This document shows positions 55,658 through 63,954 of a stretch of DNA of 64,000 nt, piece by piece (the stretch's first letter is position 1; every line of letters begins with the position of its first letter). Source of the stretch: Sinomicrobium pectinilyticum (GTDB lineage Bacteria > Bacteroidota > Bacteroidia > Flavobacteriales > Flavobacteriaceae). Under the pieces are notes generated by a model, which worked only from the letters and a program-made list of their open reading frames with translations, had not been told where the DNA came from and did not search any database. Made by a program: the position numbers and the translations under genes. Location of the stretch: positions 23,382 through 87,381 of the forward strand of contig NZ_RJTM01000093.1 of NCBI RefSeq assembly GCF_003725735.1, given 5' to 3'.

Positions 55658-55691
55658 TTGAATCATTTTTACATGATTTTTGTTACCTTTG
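55658..55691 (+). promoter_or_regulatory. Promoter of the GTPase operon
   Basis: TTG (55658-55660), 23 bp, then TACCTTTG (55684-55691), an exact -7 box. The start codon of the coiled-coil gene is 24 bp downstream. The spacing is slightly longer than the 19-21 bp optimum. Confidence 0.6.
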
Positions 55692-55714
55692 CTCCAAATT
55701 CATACCGTACAACC

Positions 55715-56071
55715 ATGTCTAAGGAAAAAAATCACCCCGAAGCAAATGGAGCTTCAGTAGATCCTACGTCTAAGATAGAGGCGATAAGGAATCTCATATT
55801 CGGTGAAAACATACAGGAATACAATTCCGAATTCGAGTCCCTGAAAAAAGATATCCTTCAGAAAAGGAAAGAACTGCAGGGCCTGATCGAAGATACCCGG
55901 ACGGAACTCATGCAGACTATTGATAACCTGGGTACAGATGTTAATATCAGGATCACGGAACTCGAAAATTCCCTTCAGGAAAAAGCGGATACACTGGACC
56001 AGAACAAAGTAGATAAGTCCACTCTCGGGAAGCTCCTCATTCAGATTGGAGAAAAGATAAAGGACAATTAG
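55715..56071 (+). CDS. Small coiled-coil protein of the GTPase operon
   Basis: 118 residues from the ATG at 55715. The longer frame from 55658 only reads through the promoter. The N terminus is low-complexity. The segment I-R-N-L-I-F-G-E-N-I-Q-E-Y-N-S-E-F (about 25-41) is followed by heptad patterns of a coiled coil to about 95 (E-L-E-N-S-L-Q-E-K-A-D-T-L). The L-x-x-L-x-F-G-x-E pattern resembles the N-terminal motif of the long OmpA-type relatives of the next protein, as I remember them. If so, this is a split-off part of that protein. No enzyme motif. Confidence 0.65.
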   Translation: MSKEKNHPEANGASVDPTSKIEAIRNLIFGENIQEYNSEFESLKKDILQKRKELQGLIEDTRTELMQTIDNLGTDVNIRITELENSLQEKADTLDQNKVDKSTLGKLLIQIGEKIKDN

Positions 56072-56112
56072 ATAGGATAAATACCCGCGTATTTATCATA
56101 TAAAATTTTTAA

Positions 56113-56135
56113 AGGCCGCCCGTAAGGGTGAGCCT
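56113..56135 (+). promoter_or_regulatory. Leader hairpin with GNRA tetraloop
   Basis: AGGC-CGCCC (56113-56121), loop GTAA, GGGTG-A-GCCT (56126-56135). Nine base pairs with one bulged A and a GNRA-type loop. It lies in the 118-bp gap before the adaptor gene, with no T tract, so it is not a classic terminator. Confidence 0.45.
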
Positions 56136-56189
56136 GTTGTCTGTTTTTGAAAAACAAATATTCGGAAACATGCTTTACCTGCAATTATC

Positions 56190-57023
56190 TTGATGATGAA
56201 TGAGAACGATAAACTGAACATCCTGAAAGATATCCTCCTTACCGATGACAGGGAGTATGCGGAAACCATTGCACAAAAGATCAGTGCACTGGAAAAGGTT
56301 CTTCATACCCGTTCGGAACTTGCAGGAAAGGTAGATCCGATTATAGATACCAGACTGGACGAGTTTATCGAGGAGATCCCCAAAACCCTCGGCCCGACCA
56401 TTACGGAAACACTGAAAGAAGAGATAAAAAACTCTAAGGAACAGGTCGTGGAAGCCCTCTATCCCATTATGGGAAGGATGATCAAGAAATATGTGTGGCA
56501 GGAAATAAAATTACTGTCCGAACGGGTGAGCACCCAGGTAGAAAACAGTTTCTCCTTCCGCGCATGGAAGCGAAGGCTTAAAGCCTGGATCACCGGGGTC
56601 AAAGAACACGACCTCATCTTATCTGAACTGGGAGATGCCTCTATAGAGCAGGTCTTTGTCATCGAAAAGAATTCGGGTATCCTTCTGGGAAATTACGCCA
56701 AGACAGAAACCATTGACAAAGAGATGTTTTCCGGAATGCTTACAGCAATCAAATCTTTCGTGGAAGATGCATTTCAGCAAAAAGGCCAGAACCTGGAACT
56801 TATAGAATACGAGTTATATCATATTCATATACAAAGTTTTGTTTCGTATTACATCGCCGTAGTGGTCTCCGGGCAATACAGTACCCCAGTAAAAAACAAA
56901 CTACAGGATACCATTTTTAAATTTTCGGAAAATTTCCTCAGCCTGATGATCTATAATCCGGATATTACACAAAATGATATTGTAAACGAACTAAATTTTT
57001 ATTTTAATAATGACCATATCTAA
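56190..57023 (+). CDS. Roadblock/longin-like adaptor of the GTPase operon
   Basis: 277 residues, no signal peptide and no membrane helix. The N-terminal half is helical (D-K-L-N-I-L-K-D-I-L-L-T-D-D, P-K-T-L-G-P-T-I-T-E-T-L, V-V-E-A-L-Y-P-I-M-G). A basic stretch R-A-W-K-R-R-L-K-A-W follows. The C-terminal half (about 150-270) reads I-E-Q-V-F-V-I-E-K-N-S-G-I-L-L-G, then G-M-L-T-A-I-K-S-F-V-E-D-A-F, a pattern of longin/roadblock folds that bind small GTPases. Relatives are often labelled OmpA, but no OmpA domain is present here. It overlaps the GTPase gene by 14 bp. Confidence 0.6.
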   Translation: MMMNENDKLNILKDILLTDDREYAETIAQKISALEKVLHTRSELAGKVDPIIDTRLDEFIEEIPKTLGPTITETLKEEIKNSKEQVVEALYPIMGRMIKKYVWQEIKLLSERVSTQVENSFSFRAWKRRLKAWITGVKEHDLILSELGDASIEQVFVIEKNSGILLGNYAKTETIDKEMFSGMLTAIKSFVEDAFQQKGQNLELIEYELYHIHIQSFVSYYIAVVVSGQYSTPVKNKLQDTIFKFSENFLSLMIYNPDITQNDIVNELNFYFNNDHI

Positions 57024-57495
57024 AAAAATTGTTCTTTTAGGGCATTTCGGTGTTGGCAAAACATCTTTGGTAAGACGTTTTGTTGAAAATACCTTTTCGG
57101 ACAATTACAGAGTTACCATTGGAGTACATATCCTTAAAAAAGAAGTGGTTTTACCTGAAAACCAGGTAAATCTCATTATCTGGGATATCGAAGGTAATGA
57201 AGATATATCCAAAACCCGTTCCTCATACCTGATGGGGTCCCACGGTTTTATTTATGTTTTTGACACTACCCGGAAATCTACTTACGAAAACCTGCCTGCC
57301 GACCTGGATTATATCAAATCGGGCTATAATAATGTTCCCGTAATCGTTGTGGGAAACAAAAGCGACCTGGTCACCAAAACCCATTTAAGAGAGAATAAGC
57401 AGTACTTTGACCTGGCCCACTATTTTTCAAGTGCCAAAACCGGGGAAAATGTAGAAACCTTATTTAAAGACCTTACAAAAAAACTGATCAAATAA
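57010..57495 (+). CDS. Rab-like small GTPase
   Basis: 161 residues, a minimal Ras-fold GTPase. G1 is G-H-F-G-V-G-K-T-S (11-19). G2 is near T36. G3 is W-D-I-E-G-N-E (58-64). G4 is N-K-S-D (116-119). G5 is S-A-K (141-143). Around G3 the sequence S-S-Y-L-M-G-S-H-G-F-I-Y-V-F-D follows eukaryotic Rab proteins closely. The catalytic Gln of Rab/Ras after the G3 Gly is Asn63 here, so intrinsic hydrolysis may be slow or need a partner. There is no lipidation Cys. The start lies inside the adaptor gene and the kinase gene begins 1 bp after its stop. Confidence 0.88.
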   Translation: MTISKKIVLLGHFGVGKTSLVRRFVENTFSDNYRVTIGVHILKKEVVLPENQVNLIIWDIEGNEDISKTRSSYLMGSHGFIYVFDTTRKSTYENLPADLDYIKSGYNNVPVIVVGNKSDLVTKTHLRENKQYFDLAHYFSSAKTGENVETLFKDLTKKLIK

Positions 57496-57496
57496 C

Positions 57497-59005
57497 ATGC
57501 TGGAATCCTATAAAGAGCAGTTCTTATACCCCAAGGTACAGTTTATCGTCATCTCCGGGAAAGGAGATATACTGGAATCCGACGATACGCTTTTCCCTTT
57601 CAAAAAAGAGAAAAACATTATCCGCTGTCACCCGTTTTTCGAAAGTGTACTTCCCCTGCTCAACCATACGGATAATTCCATTTCCTTCTCCTGTGTCCAC
57701 ATCAACGGAAAAGTGTGCGATATAAACTGCAGGACTTTCCCGGACAAAAATCCTTTGATCATTATCCACGACCTGTCGGAACACTACCAGTCTCTCCAGG
57801 TAGTCGCACAAAAACGGAATGAAACGGTCATCGAATCGGAAATACTCACCTTACAAAACACCTATTTACAGGAAAAAGAGGCCTTTAAACGTATTTTTAT
57901 TGCCAATTTCAGTCACGAAATCCGGAACCCCCTTACCGGGGTCTTCTCATTTACCGAGATGCTGGAAAAAACCAACCTGTCGGACGAACAGTTCGACCTG
58001 GTGGAAGTGATCAAATCGCTTTGTCAGGACCTCAACATTATGATAAACGACATCCTTGACCTCTCCAAAATAGAAGTGGGCAAGTTTATGGTCTACGATG
58101 AAATATTTGATTTTTCCGAACTGCTTGATTCCATCGGTTTCATATATGCCACCAAGGCGAGGCAGAAAAAGCTCCGGTTCCACATGCATGTGGACGATAA
58201 GCTTCCCAGATATATAGAAGGGGACAAGACAAGAATAAAGCAAATACTGGCCAATGTTATCGAAAATGCCATCAAGTTTACCCAAGAGGGGCATATAGAG
58301 CTTCATGTGAAACTAAACAACAAGAGGGCAAACAAGGTCAATATCCAGTTTGAAATTACCGACACGGGCATAGGGATACAAAAAGAACATATCAAAGATA
58401 TATTCACCAGCTTCACTCAGGTACACAAAGACAGCAAATATCCCGGGACCGGGCTGGGCCTTACCATTGTAAAAAACCTCGTCTCCCTGATGCAGGGAGA
58501 TATCACGGCAGAAAGCGAGCCATGTAAAGGCACAACCATAAAATTTAACCTGAAACTTAAATTTCCCATAAACTACAGGGAACCCGGTAAAAAGGACAAA
58601 GACAACAGAAAAGTCCTCTTCAATCCCAAAAAGAAATTCAACATACTTTTAATAGAGGACAACAAGATAAGCCAGATCATTGTCCTTAAAATACTCGCCT
58701 CCCAGGGGGCTTTCTTCCTGGACATAGCCGAAAACGGGGAACAGGCCATGGAACGAGTAGAAGAAACCCAATACGACCTCATACTTCTCGACATTCGTTT
58801 ACCGGATGTTACCGGGTACGAACTGGCACCGGTTATACGAAACCTTCCGGAGAAAAAATATGCGAAAGTCCCTATTATAGCCCTTTCCGGAAGCATGCTG
58901 GGAGACAGCAGGAAAAAATACAAAAAGGCCGGGATCAACGATGTTATACAAAAACCGTTTCAAGAGCAGCAGTTATTACAAAAATTGCACAAATTCCTGA
59001 AATAA
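57497..59005 (+). CDS. Soluble hybrid histidine kinase (PAS-HisKA-HATPase-REC)
   Basis: 502 residues without membrane helices. A PAS-like domain spans about 1-100 (V-Q-F-I-V-I-S-G-K-G-D-I). A coiled linker leads to the phosphoacceptor His140 in F-S-H-E-I-R-N-P-L. The ATPase has N-V-I-E-N-A-I-K-F-T, D-T-G-I-G-I and G-T-G-L-G-L. The C-terminal receiver has acidic I-E-D-N, phospho-Asp432 (L-L-D-I-R-L-P-D), A-L-S-G and Lys486. With no DNA-binding or output domain, its signal likely passes to another protein or to the operon's GTPase. The cue is unknown. Confidence 0.92.
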   Translation: MLESYKEQFLYPKVQFIVISGKGDILESDDTLFPFKKEKNIIRCHPFFESVLPLLNHTDNSISFSCVHINGKVCDINCRTFPDKNPLIIIHDLSEHYQSLQVVAQKRNETVIESEILTLQNTYLQEKEAFKRIFIANFSHEIRNPLTGVFSFTEMLEKTNLSDEQFDLVEVIKSLCQDLNIMINDILDLSKIEVGKFMVYDEIFDFSELLDSIGFIYATKARQKKLRFHMHVDDKLPRYIEGDKTRIKQILANVIENAIKFTQEGHIELHVKLNNKRANKVNIQFEITDTGIGIQKEHIKDIFTSFTQVHKDSKYPGTGLGLTIVKNLVSLMQGDITAESEPCKGTTIKFNLKLKFPINYREPGKKDKDNRKVLFNPKKKFNILLIEDNKISQIIVLKILASQGAFFLDIAENGEQAMERVEETQYDLILLDIRLPDVTGYELAPVIRNLPEKKYAKVPIIALSGSMLGDSRKKYKKAGINDVIQKPFQEQQLLQKLHKFLK

Positions 59006-59062
59006 CAATCCCCGGTCAATAAGAAAAAACTATCCGGAAAGGCATAAAAGAAGGTGCCGGAA

Positions 59063-59494
59063 TTACCTGTTCATGTGTTTCATTTCTTCCTTGAAAGTAT
59101 CCAGGTCCACCCCATGAGATACCAGGTCATAAGCCTTGTTTACGATGTATTTTATATTGCCCGGTGTAAATCCGAGGCCAATAGCAAGTTTATAAAGCAT
59201 TTGAGTTTCTTCCTCATCCGCTATGTGATCTGCATAGATCATTCGTGTCAGGTCATACAGTCTTTCCAAACGCGAATCATAAAATAAAGGCGGGTTTATA
59301 GGATATTTGGCAGGATCCTTTAATATACTCGCATAATCCTCTTCCGAGATATTCAGGTTCTGGGCAAGACGGTCCAGAAAAGCCTTTTCTTCCGTATTGA
59401 TATCACCATCAGATAAAGCCACACGCACTATTGCCGCAAAATGATCCCTGTTGCGCTCCAGGAATGCACTGGAATATAAATCTAAGATCGACAT
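59063..59494 (-). CDS. TerB-family cytosolic protein
   Basis: 143 residues from the ATG at 59494 (M-S-I-L-D-L-Y-S-S). It is all helical and carries the TerB pattern V-A-L-S-D-G-D-I-N-T-E-E-K-A-F-L-D-R-L-A and Y-A-D-H-I-A-D-E-E-E, acidic clusters that bind metal in TerB. Tellurite resistance itself is not implied. It is convergent with the kinase gene, 57 bp apart. A full promoter lies at 59526-59557. Confidence 0.8.
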   Translation of the reverse strand: MSILDLYSSAFLERNRDHFAAIVRVALSDGDINTEEKAFLDRLAQNLNISEEDYASILKDPAKYPINPPLFYDSRLERLYDLTRMIYADHIADEEETQMLYKLAIGLGFTPGNIKYIVNKAYDLVSHGVDLDTFKEEMKHMNR

Positions 59495-59525
59495 ATCTTT
59501 TACTGTTAACGCTCTAAATTTTGCG

Positions 59526-59557
59526 CAAATATACATTTTTATCTATAACCCGGACAA
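59526..59557 (-). promoter_or_regulatory. Promoter of the TerB-like gene (TTG-N21-TATATTTG)
   Basis: On the minus strand TTG (complement of 59555-59557), 21 bp, then TATATTTG (complement of 59526-59533). The start codon is 31 bp downstream. Confidence 0.75.
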
Positions 59558-59600
59558 GATATTTGCCCGAACAAGTGCCAGTAAAATCTATTTTATTCCG

Positions 59601-59873
59601 GGGAATGTCAACTTGATGTACAGGGCTGCTTACTTTATACACGGGGATATCTACTTTACTTATGGGGTTGTCAACTTTACACCCAGGGACGTCTACTTTA
59701 CTTATGGGGATACCAGCTTTATTCACGGGACTGCTTACTTTATATACAGGGATACCAACTTTACACCTGGGAGCGTCTACTTTACGTATGGGGCTGCTTA
59801 CTTTATATGTTAGGGTGTCTGTTTTACTCCCGGGGATATCTACTTTGTTCCCGGAGATGTCTTTGTCCAGCCC
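59601..59873. repeat. 21-bp tandem repeat array ahead of mfd
   Basis: About twelve imperfect units, with G-runs at 21-bp steps (59622, 59643, 59664, 59685, 59706, 59727, 59748, 59769, 59790, then 59811 and 59832 after a 1-bp slip). Typical unit words are GGGGATATC, CTACTTTAC, CAACTTTAC and GCTTACTTTATA. Because 21 is a multiple of three, open frames run through it on both strands, giving 7-residue repeats. They have no good starts and sit in a divergent intergenic gap, so it is probably non-coding. Confidence 0.8.
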
Positions 59874-59898
59874 ATTCTCCTGACAAATCCGTTTTTAT

Positions 59899-59906
59899 TA
59901 CCTTTG
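59899..59906 (+). promoter_or_regulatory. -7 box for mfd
   Basis: TACCTTTG, an exact TAnnTTTG match, 17 bp before the GTG at 59924. No good TTG is seen at 19-21 bp upstream. Confidence 0.55.
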
Positions 59907-59923
59907 CACAAAATTTTTATACA

Positions 59924-62900
59924 GTGAGCAAGACCCATGCCTCGCCAACTTTACTCCCGGCTGCCATCGGGACAATGGGACCAGAACAGTCTCCGCAAAT
60001 GCGAAAACTGCAGGATGCTATTGTCCAAACCCAACCTCCACAAAGAATATATGTCAATGGTCTCGTAGGCTCTTCGCTGTCTTTCGTTATTGCGGAAAGC
60101 TTTAAAAACAACGATCTTCCCTACCTGCTTATCCTCAACGATAAGGAAGAAGCGGCCTATTATCTCAACGACCTGGAACAACTTGTCGGTGAGCAGCATG
60201 TACTGTTCTATCCGGGCAGTTACAGAAGGCCGTACCAGATAGAAGAAACGGACAATGCCAATGTTCTCCTCAGGGCCGAAGTCCTGAACCGTATAAATTC
60301 CCGGAAAAAGCCGGCGCTTATCGTCACCTATCCGGATGCGCTGTTTGAAAAGGTGGTAACCCGGAAAGAACTGGAAAGGAACACCCTGAAAATGAAAGTG
60401 GGTGATACGATCTCGCCCGATTTTATCAACGAGGTCCTTTTCGAATATCGCTTCAAAAGGGTGGATTTTGTTTCCGAACCCGGGGAGTTCTCCGTACGGG
60501 GAGGTATCATAGATGTATTCTCCTTTTCCAATGATGAACCGTACCGTATAGAATTTTTCGGCGACGAGGTAGACAGTATCCGTACATTTGATGTGGAAAC
60601 ACAGCTCTCGGTAGAAAAACTGAAGAAAATTGCCATTATACCCAATGTGGAGAACAAAGCACGGAGCGAATCCAGGGAAAGTTTTCTGAAATACATTTCC
60701 CCGCAAACCGTTGTCTGCCTTCAGAGTAACGAAATTCTGTCCTCCCGCATAGACAGTTTGTTCCGCAAGGCGGAAGAAGCCTTTGCTTCGCTTCCCAAAG
60801 AAGTAAAACACGCTTCCCCCCACGAACTGTTTTGTACCCCGAAATTACTTCATGAGCAACTCTCCGGTTTTGTTGTCGCAGAAACGGGAAACCAGTCCCG
60901 GCTCCCTTTCAGGCACCTGGAGAAAGAAAAACACGGGGAGGTCATCACCTTCCACACCCGACCGCAGCCTTCCTTTAACAAGCAGTTTGACCTTCTTATT
61001 GAAGACCTCAACAAAAACCGGGCGGAAGGATATACCAATTATATTTTTTGCGTCAGCGAACAGCAGGCCAAACGCTTTCATGATATTTTTGAGGAGATCG
61101 AAGGGGACGTGCATTACAAAACCGTGGTTTTCCCCATCTACCAGGGGTTTATTGATGACGACCGGAAAATGGTCTGCTACACGGACCACCAGATATTCGA
61201 ACGTTATCACAAATTCCACCTCAAGAACGGTTATGCCAAAAAACAGGCCATCACCCTTAAGGAACTTACCCACCTGGAAATCGGAGATTACGTTACACAT
61301 ATAGATCACGGTATAGGGAAGTTCGGCGGGTTACAGAAAATACAGGTGGAAGGGAAACCTCAGGAAGCTATAAAACTCGTTTATGGAGATGGTGACATCC
61401 TGTATGTAAGCATCCATTCCCTGCACAAAATAACCAAGTACAACGGTAAGGACGGTAAACCTCCCAAAATATTCAAACTCGGGAGCAACGCGTGGAAAAA
61501 TCTTAAAAAGAAAACGAAAAGCCGGGTCAAGGAGATTGCATTCAGCCTTATAAATCTTTACGCCAAAAGACGGACGGAAAAGGGATTCGCCTATGCGCCG
61601 GATAGCTATTTACAGCACGAACTGGAAGCTTCCTTCATTTACGAAGATACCCCGGACCAGAGCAAAGCCACACAGGATGTCAAGAACGATATGGAAAGCG
61701 AGCACCCCATGGACCGCCTTGTCTGCGGGGATGTAGGTTTCGGTAAAACGGAGGTGGCCATACGGGCGGCCTTCAAGGCCGTAGACAACAGCAAACAGGT
61801 GGCTGTCCTCGTCCCGACGACCATTCTTGCCTTTCAGCACTTTAAAACCTTCAGCGAACGTCTGAAAGACCTCCCTGTAACCGTCGATTATCTCAACCGT
61901 TTCCGTACGGCAAAAGAAAAAAGGGAAATCCTGGAAAAACTGGCTTCGGGAAAAATTGATATTATCATCGGCACTCATCAACTGGTGAACAAAAACGTAC
62001 ATTTTAAAGATCTGGGGCTTCTGATTGTGGATGAAGAGCAAAAATTCGGTGTAGCTGCCAAGGAGAAACTGAAAAACCTCAAGGAGAATGTGGATGTACT
62101 TACGCTTACGGCCACTCCCATTCCCAGAACTTTACAGTTCAGCCTTATGGCGGCAAGGGACCTCTCGGTGATCACCACGCCACCGCCAAACCGCTACCCG
62201 ATAGAAAGCCACGTCATACAATTTAACGAAGAGGTGATACGGGATGCCGTTTCCTACGAAATACAGCGGGGGGGCCAGGTATTTTTCATTCACAACCGCA
62301 TTGAAAATATCAAAGAAGTGGCCGGAATGGTACAACGGCTGGTACCTGATGCCAAAATAGGTATCGGCCACGGACAGATGGAAGGAAAAAAGCTGGAACA
62401 GTTGATGCTCCGTTTTATGAACGGGGAATTTGACGTCCTGATATCTACCACGATCATAGAAAGCGGGCTGGATGTCCCCAATGCCAATACCATCTTCATT
62501 AATAATGCCAACAACTTCGGGCTGAGCGACCTGCACCAGATGCGGGGCCGGGTAGGGCGAAGCAACAAAAAGGCATTCTGTTATTTTATTGTCCCTCCTT
62601 ATTCTGCCATGACAGACGATGCCAGGAAGCGGATCCAGGCACTCGAGCAGTTCACCGAACTGGGAAGCGGCTTCAATATAGCCATGAAAGATCTGGAGAT
62701 CCGGGGGGCAGGGGACCTCCTGGGCGGGGAACAAAGCGGCTTTATAAACGACATCGGTTTTGACGCCTATCAGAAAATACTCAACGAAGCCATAGAAGAA
62801 CTGAAAGAACACGAATTCAAAGACCTCTATGCCCGGGATGAGGATAAGCGGGAATATGTGAAAGACACCCAGATAGATGCCGATTTCGAATTGCTTTTCC

Positions 62901-63355
62901 CCGACGAGTATGTCAATAACATCACGGAAAGGCTTAACCTCTACAACCAGCTGAGTAATATAAACACGGACGAAGCACTGGAAAAATTCGAAACGGACAT
63001 TCACGACCGCTTCGGCCCCCTTCCCCCACAGGTACACGATTTGTTGAACAGCGTCCGGATAAAATGGATAGCTTCCAAAATGGGACTGGAAAAAGTAGTA
63101 CTCAAACACGGAAAAATGGCAGGGTATTTCATTGCCGATCAGCAGAGCAGTTTTTACCAGACCAGGACGTTTCAGCATGTTATACGCACGGTGCAGCAAA
63201 ACCCCGGCCTCTGCAAAATGAAGGAAAAGAACACCCGTATGGGAGGACTGCGGTTACTGCTCACTTTTGACCATATAACCTCGGTAAACAAAGCCTTAAA
63301 AGCTTTAAAACCCTTTATGGCGGAAGAAGAAATGCACACAGAGCCCGGAAACTGA
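59924..63355 (+). CDS. mfd: Transcription-repair coupling factor Mfd
   Basis: 1143 residues if the GTG at 59924 is used (V/M-S-K-T-H-A-S). A frame reaching back to 59807 only reads the repeat array and passes through the promoter. Domains in order are a UvrB-like N-terminal module (G-L-V-G-S-S-L-S-F), a CarD-like RNA-polymerase-binding domain (G-D-Y-V-T-H-I-D-H-G-I-G) near 490 and the RecG-like translocase. The translocase has C-G-D-V-G-F-G-K-T-E, V-D-E-E-Q and Q-M-R-G-R-V-G-R-S. A TRCF C-terminal domain closes the protein. It removes stalled RNA polymerase and recruits repair proteins. Confidence 0.96.
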   Translation: MSKTHASPTLLPAAIGTMGPEQSPQMRKLQDAIVQTQPPQRIYVNGLVGSSLSFVIAESFKNNDLPYLLILNDKEEAAYYLNDLEQLVGEQHVLFYPGSYRRPYQIEETDNANVLLRAEVLNRINSRKKPALIVTYPDALFEKVVTRKELERNTLKMKVGDTISPDFINEVLFEYRFKRVDFVSEPGEFSVRGGIIDVFSFSNDEPYRIEFFGDEVDSIRTFDVETQLSVEKLKKIAIIPNVENKARSESRESFLKYISPQTVVCLQSNEILSSRIDSLFRKAEEAFASLPKEVKHASPHELFCTPKLLHEQLSGFVVAETGNQSRLPFRHLEKEKHGEVITFHTRPQPSFNKQFDLLIEDLNKNRAEGYTNYIFCVSEQQAKRFHDIFEEIEGDVHYKTVVFPIYQGFIDDDRKMVCYTDHQIFERYHKFHLKNGYAKKQAITLKELTHLEIGDYVTHIDHGIGKFGGLQKIQVEGKPQEAIKLVYGDGDILYVSIHSLHKITKYNGKDGKPPKIFKLGSNAWKNLKKKTKSRVKEIAFSLINLYAKRRTEKGFAYAPDSYLQHELEASFIYEDTPDQSKATQDVKNDMESEHPMDRLVCGDVGFGKTEVAIRAAFKAVDNSKQVAVLVPTTILAFQHFKTFSERLKDLPVTVDYLNRFRTAKEKREILEKLASGKIDIIIGTHQLVNKNVHFKDLGLLIVDEEQKFGVAAKEKLKNLKENVDVLTLTATPIPRTLQFSLMAARDLSVITTPPPNRYPIESHVIQFNEEVIRDAVSYEIQRGGQVFFIHNRIENIKEVAGMVQRLVPDAKIGIGHGQMEGKKLEQLMLRFMNGEFDVLISTTIIESGLDVPNANTIFINNANNFGLSDLHQMRGRVGRSNKKAFCYFIVPPYSAMTDDARKRIQALEQFTELGSGFNIAMKDLEIRGAGDLLGGEQSGFINDIGFDAYQKILNEAIEELKEHEFKDLYARDEDKREYVKDTQIDADFELLFPDEYVNNITERLNLYNQLSNINTDEALEKFETDIHDRFGPLPPQVHDLLNSVRIKWIASKMGLEKVVLKHGKMAGYFIADQQSSFYQTRTFQHVIRTVQQNPGLCKMKEKNTRMGGLRLLLTFDHITSVNKALKALKPFMAEEEMHTEPGN

Positions 63356-63442
63356 AAACCAGAAAAGACCTGAATGGTTTCCCTGATCTGAATATTTGAC
63401 TATGTTCTTCAATTTTGCTATACTTAAATATATAGTTCAAAA

Positions 63443-63948
63443 ATGAAAACAATAGTATTGACCATTATATCTATGACGATCTTCCTCGGATGCAAAGATA
63501 TTCATAAAACAAATTCTGATACGGGAAGTGTCTCAATAGAAATACCATCCAGGATTGAAATCCAAAAAGACAGCATCATTGATCTAAAAAAAATAATAGA
63601 TCAGATTGAGATATTAAGTTTAAAAAAAGCAAACAATTACCCGTCTTCTTTAAAAGATACGACGATTTGTAAGGAATGGAAATTAGATAAGCGTGTGGTA
63701 AAAGAAATATTTGGCCACTCCCGGCCGATTACCCCCATGAATGGAATTATTTATTTGAACAGTTGCCATGTACATATAGTGGTAAATTAAAATATCAGGA
63801 GAAAACATATTCTTTTACCATTAATTCCGGGGCCTGGTTTACCACAGATTTACTATCATCGGACTCCCTTTTTGGCTATGGCTGTTTTGACGAGGAATGT
63901 CAGAAATATTTTTTATCAAATGCCTGGAATCCCGACGAAGAAAAGTAA
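63443..63948 (+). pseudogene. Frameshifted small lipoprotein gene
   Basis: The first frame encodes 115 residues: lipobox I-F-L-G-C (Cys near 17), a charged region, then E-I-F-G-H-S-R-P-I-T-P-M-N-G-I-I-Y, and soon a stop at 63790. From about 63750 another frame continues sensibly (L-P-C-T-Y-S-G-K-L-K-Y-Q-E-K, W-F-T-T-D-L, F-G-Y-G-C-F-D-E-E, W-N-P-D-E-E-K) to a stop at 63948. A single-base deletion near 63745-63755, in an A/T-rich run, explains both. The intact protein would have about 168 residues. The DNA is more AT-rich than mfd. No function recognised; sequencing error is possible. Confidence 0.65.
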
Positions 63949-63954
63949 AAATCA

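Noticed and set aside
59451..59813. Repeat-rich plus-strand frame of 120 residues with a 7-residue period
   Set aside because: It starts inside the TerB-like gene on the opposite strand and its periodicity simply reflects the 21-bp DNA repeat.
59807..59923. 39-residue N-terminal extension of Mfd
   Set aside because: It translates the end of the tandem array and crosses the TACCTTTG box at 59899.
62132..63199. A 355-residue minus-strand frame inside mfd
   Set aside because: Antisense shadow of the helicase and C-terminal domains; no recognisable domain and no start signals.
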